Assembly: GCA_964629825.1 (NCBI GenBank)
Contig: CAZVUW010000124.1
Span: 1 to 7,639, forward strand
DNA from: CAZVUW01 sp964629825
GTDB taxonomy: Bacteria > Actinomycetota > Nitriliruptoria > Euzebyales > Egibacteraceae
Length of the DNA stretch: 7,639 nucleotides
Direction: 5' to 3'
Shown: positions 6,971 to 7,639 of the stretch, in pieces
Layout of the letters: each line of letters opens with the position of its first letter
How positions within the stretch are numbered: the stretch's first letter is position 1
Notes under the pieces: generated by a model
What the model was told of the DNA's origin: nothing
Database searches by the model: none
What the model saw: only the letters and a program-made list of their open reading frames with translations
Position numbers and translations under genes: made by a program

Positions 6971-7015
6971 GGTGATGCTCGTCTCCTCGGGGATCGTGGT
7001 GGGCGCGGCAAGGCG

Positions 7016-7032
7016 CGAGGCGACAAGCCTCG
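7016..7032 (-). promoter_or_regulatory. Leader hairpin upstream of the dodecin-purine operon
   Basis: CGAGGC and GCCTCG (6 base pairs, 5-base loop) form a perfect stem in the presumed untranslated leader, which would be about 87 bases if the promoter assigned here is right. It ends about 28 bases upstream of the dodecin Shine-Dalgarno sequence. No T run follows and no known riboswitch class is recognisable, so a regulatory role is only a possibility. Confidence 0.3.
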
Positions 7033-7063
7033 TGACACCGTTGGGAAGGGCCGACGGGTGGGG

Positions 7064-7092
7064 ATGCTACCGCCGCGGGCCGGACGCACCAA
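7064..7092 (-). promoter_or_regulatory. Candidate promoter of the dodecin-purA-purD operon
   Basis: On the minus strand TTGGTG (7092-7087) and TAGCAT (7069-7064) are separated by exactly 17 bases. The -10 matches the actinobacterial TAnnnT pattern well; the -35 has only its TTG in consensus. It points toward the dodecin gene and would start transcription near 7057. It is the best sigma-70-like match in the divergent intergenic region. Confidence 0.5.
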
Positions 7093-7115
7093 CGCGGGCG
7101 CCGGCCTCCGCCTCC

Positions 7116-7140
7116 GGGGACCCCAGCATCTGGGGTTTCC
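7116..7140. repeat. Palindrome / strong stem-loop in the divergent promoter region
   Basis: ACCCCAG (7120-7126) and CTGGGGT (7130-7136) are perfect inverted repeats around the three-base centre CAT. Two wobble pairs and two G-C pairs extend the stem to 7116 and 7140, giving 11 base pairs. It is not a terminator of either flanking gene, because both are transcribed away from this region. It sits just upstream of the candidate aldolase -10 and about 24 bases upstream of the operon's -35, so it is well placed to be a repressor or activator site acting on one or both promoters. If the aldolase transcript starts farther upstream, it would instead form a leader hairpin. No known operator consensus is recognised. 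Confidence 0.5.
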
Positions 7141-7149
7141 CGGTAGCGG

Positions 7150-7155
7150 TAGGGT
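7150..7155 (+). promoter_or_regulatory. Candidate -10 element of the aldolase gene
   Basis: TAGGGT fits the loose actinobacterial TAnnnT pattern. It would place the transcription start near 7162, giving a leader of about 34 bases before the aldolase start. No acceptable -35 lies 16-18 bases upstream; that position is occupied by the palindrome, so activation by a bound regulator or a different start site is possible. This is a weak call. Confidence 0.28.
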
Positions 7156-7183
7156 AAGCCAACCTCGAAGCTTCCGAGCCAGT

Positions 7184-7188
7184 GGGAG
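7184..7188 (+). promoter_or_regulatory. Ribosome binding site of the aldolase gene
   Basis: GGGAG lies seven bases before the ATG at 7196. It supports that start over the in-frame ATG at codon 5. Confidence 0.65.
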
Positions 7189-7195
7189 ATACGCG

Positions 7196-7639
7196 ATGAC
7201 CGATCCCATGTCCGTCGACAGGATCGCCGAGCTGCTCGGCGACGATGCCGAGGACCTCCTCAACCACAAGTCGACCACGATCGACGCCTCGCTGCTGCAC
7301 CTGCCGGGCCCCGACATCGTGGACCGGGTGTACGCGGCGAGCGACCGTGGCAACCGGGTGCTGACCAACCTCCAGTGGCTGCTCGACACCGGCCGCCTTG
7401 CGGGCACGGGCTACGTCAGCATCCTGCCGGTCGACCAGGGGATCGAGCACTCCGCGGGAGCGAGCTTCGCCAAGAACCCCGCCTACTTCGACCCCGAGAA
7501 CATCGTCAAGCTGGCCATCGAGGGCGGCTGCAACGCGGTCGCCTCGACCTTCGGCGTGCTCGGGGCGGCGGCGCGCCGCTACGTGCACAAGATCCCGTTC
7601 ATCGTCAAGCTGAACCACAACGAGCTGCTCACCTACCCC
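7196..7639 (+). CDS. fbaB: Class I fructose-bisphosphate aldolase, DhnA/FbaB type (5' part, cut by window edge)
   Basis: This enzyme cleaves fructose 1,6-bisphosphate to dihydroxyacetone phosphate and glyceraldehyde 3-phosphate (or the reverse) through a Schiff-base lysine. The first 148 codons are present and the frame is open to the right edge. The translation contains the family block GYVSILPVDQGIEHSAG (residues 72-88), followed by FAKNPAYFDPENIVKLAIEGG (91-111), ASTFGVLG (116-123) and IPFIVKLNHNELLTYP (133-148). These are typical of the archaeal/bacterial class I aldolases related to E. coli FbaB and unlike zinc-dependent class II enzymes. The catalytic Schiff-base lysine would lie beyond the edge. 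The start is ATG 7196 with GGGAG seven bases upstream. The gene is divergent from the dodecin-purine operon. The related 2-amino-3,7-dideoxy-D-threo-hept-6-ulosonate synthase belongs to the same fold family but is shorter and lacks this N-terminal extension, so aldolase is preferred. Confidence 0.92.
   Translation, partial: MTDPMSVDRIAELLGDDAEDLLNHKSTTIDASLLHLPGPDIVDRVYAASDRGNRVLTNLQWLLDTGRLAGTGYVSILPVDQGIEHSAGASFAKNPAYFDPENIVKLAIEGGCNAVASTFGVLGAAARRYVHKIPFIVKLNHNELLTYP

Noticed and set aside
6971..7063. Purine riboswitch or other known riboswitch in the operon leader
   Set aside because: Only a simple 6-pair hairpin is visible; no three-way junction or conserved loop sequences of the purine, PRPP or guanidine-related classes were recognised.
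7120..7138. Palindrome followed by TTT read as a Rho-independent terminator
   Set aside because: The three T bases are used in the extended stem or followed at once by CCC, and no gene is transcribed into this site within the window; an operator or leader hairpin fits better.

Overview
The window is GC-rich throughout (roughly 70 % by eye) and strongly biased to G/C in third codon positions. It has frequent GTG starts and tightly overlapping genes. Together with the gene types (dodecin, DhnA-type class I aldolase, a Ser/Asp/Glu-rich lipoprotein, actinobacterial-looking acetyltransferases), this suggests a chromosomal segment of a high-GC Actinomycetota bacterium. The genus cannot be told from this sequence alone.

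Layout. Positions 1-6970 are one continuous run of eight minus-strand genes. Read in the direction of transcription (right to left) they are: a dodecin-family protein (6970-6767), purA (6758-5400), purD (5403-4129), a lipoprotein (4123-3308), two GNAT acetyltransferases (3286-2837 and 2840-1965), purB (1899-601) and purK (604 to beyond the left edge). The gaps are 8, -4, 5, 21, -4, 65 and -4 bases, so the run looks like a single operon with translational coupling. A 225-base divergent intergenic region (6971-7195) holds a plausible minus-strand promoter for this operon and a weaker plus-strand promoter. It also holds a conspicuous palindrome. To its right, on the plus strand, is the first 148 codons of a class I fructose-bisphosphate aldolase (7196 to the right edge).

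How the genes work together. Four operon members belong to de novo purine synthesis. PurD makes GAR from phosphoribosylamine. PurK makes N5-CAIR from AIR. PurB removes fumarate from both SAICAR and adenylosuccinate. PurA commits IMP to the AMP branch, so PurA and PurB together supply both IMP-to-AMP steps. PurK normally works with PurE, which is not in the window and could lie just past the left edge. Between purD and purB sit three genes with no obvious purine role: a secreted lipoprotein distantly resembling the DUF3558 type, and two GNAT acetyltransferases. The leading dodecin-like protein belongs to a flavin/CoA-binding storage family, but appears to lack the usual flavin-contact residues.

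I see no mobile element, CRISPR array, complete tRNA, rRNA or prophage. Most of the window is ordinary housekeeping metabolism, and I do not find a convincing new system. The points most worth a second look are the unexplained genes inside the purine operon, the atypical dodecin, and the palindrome in the shared promoter region.
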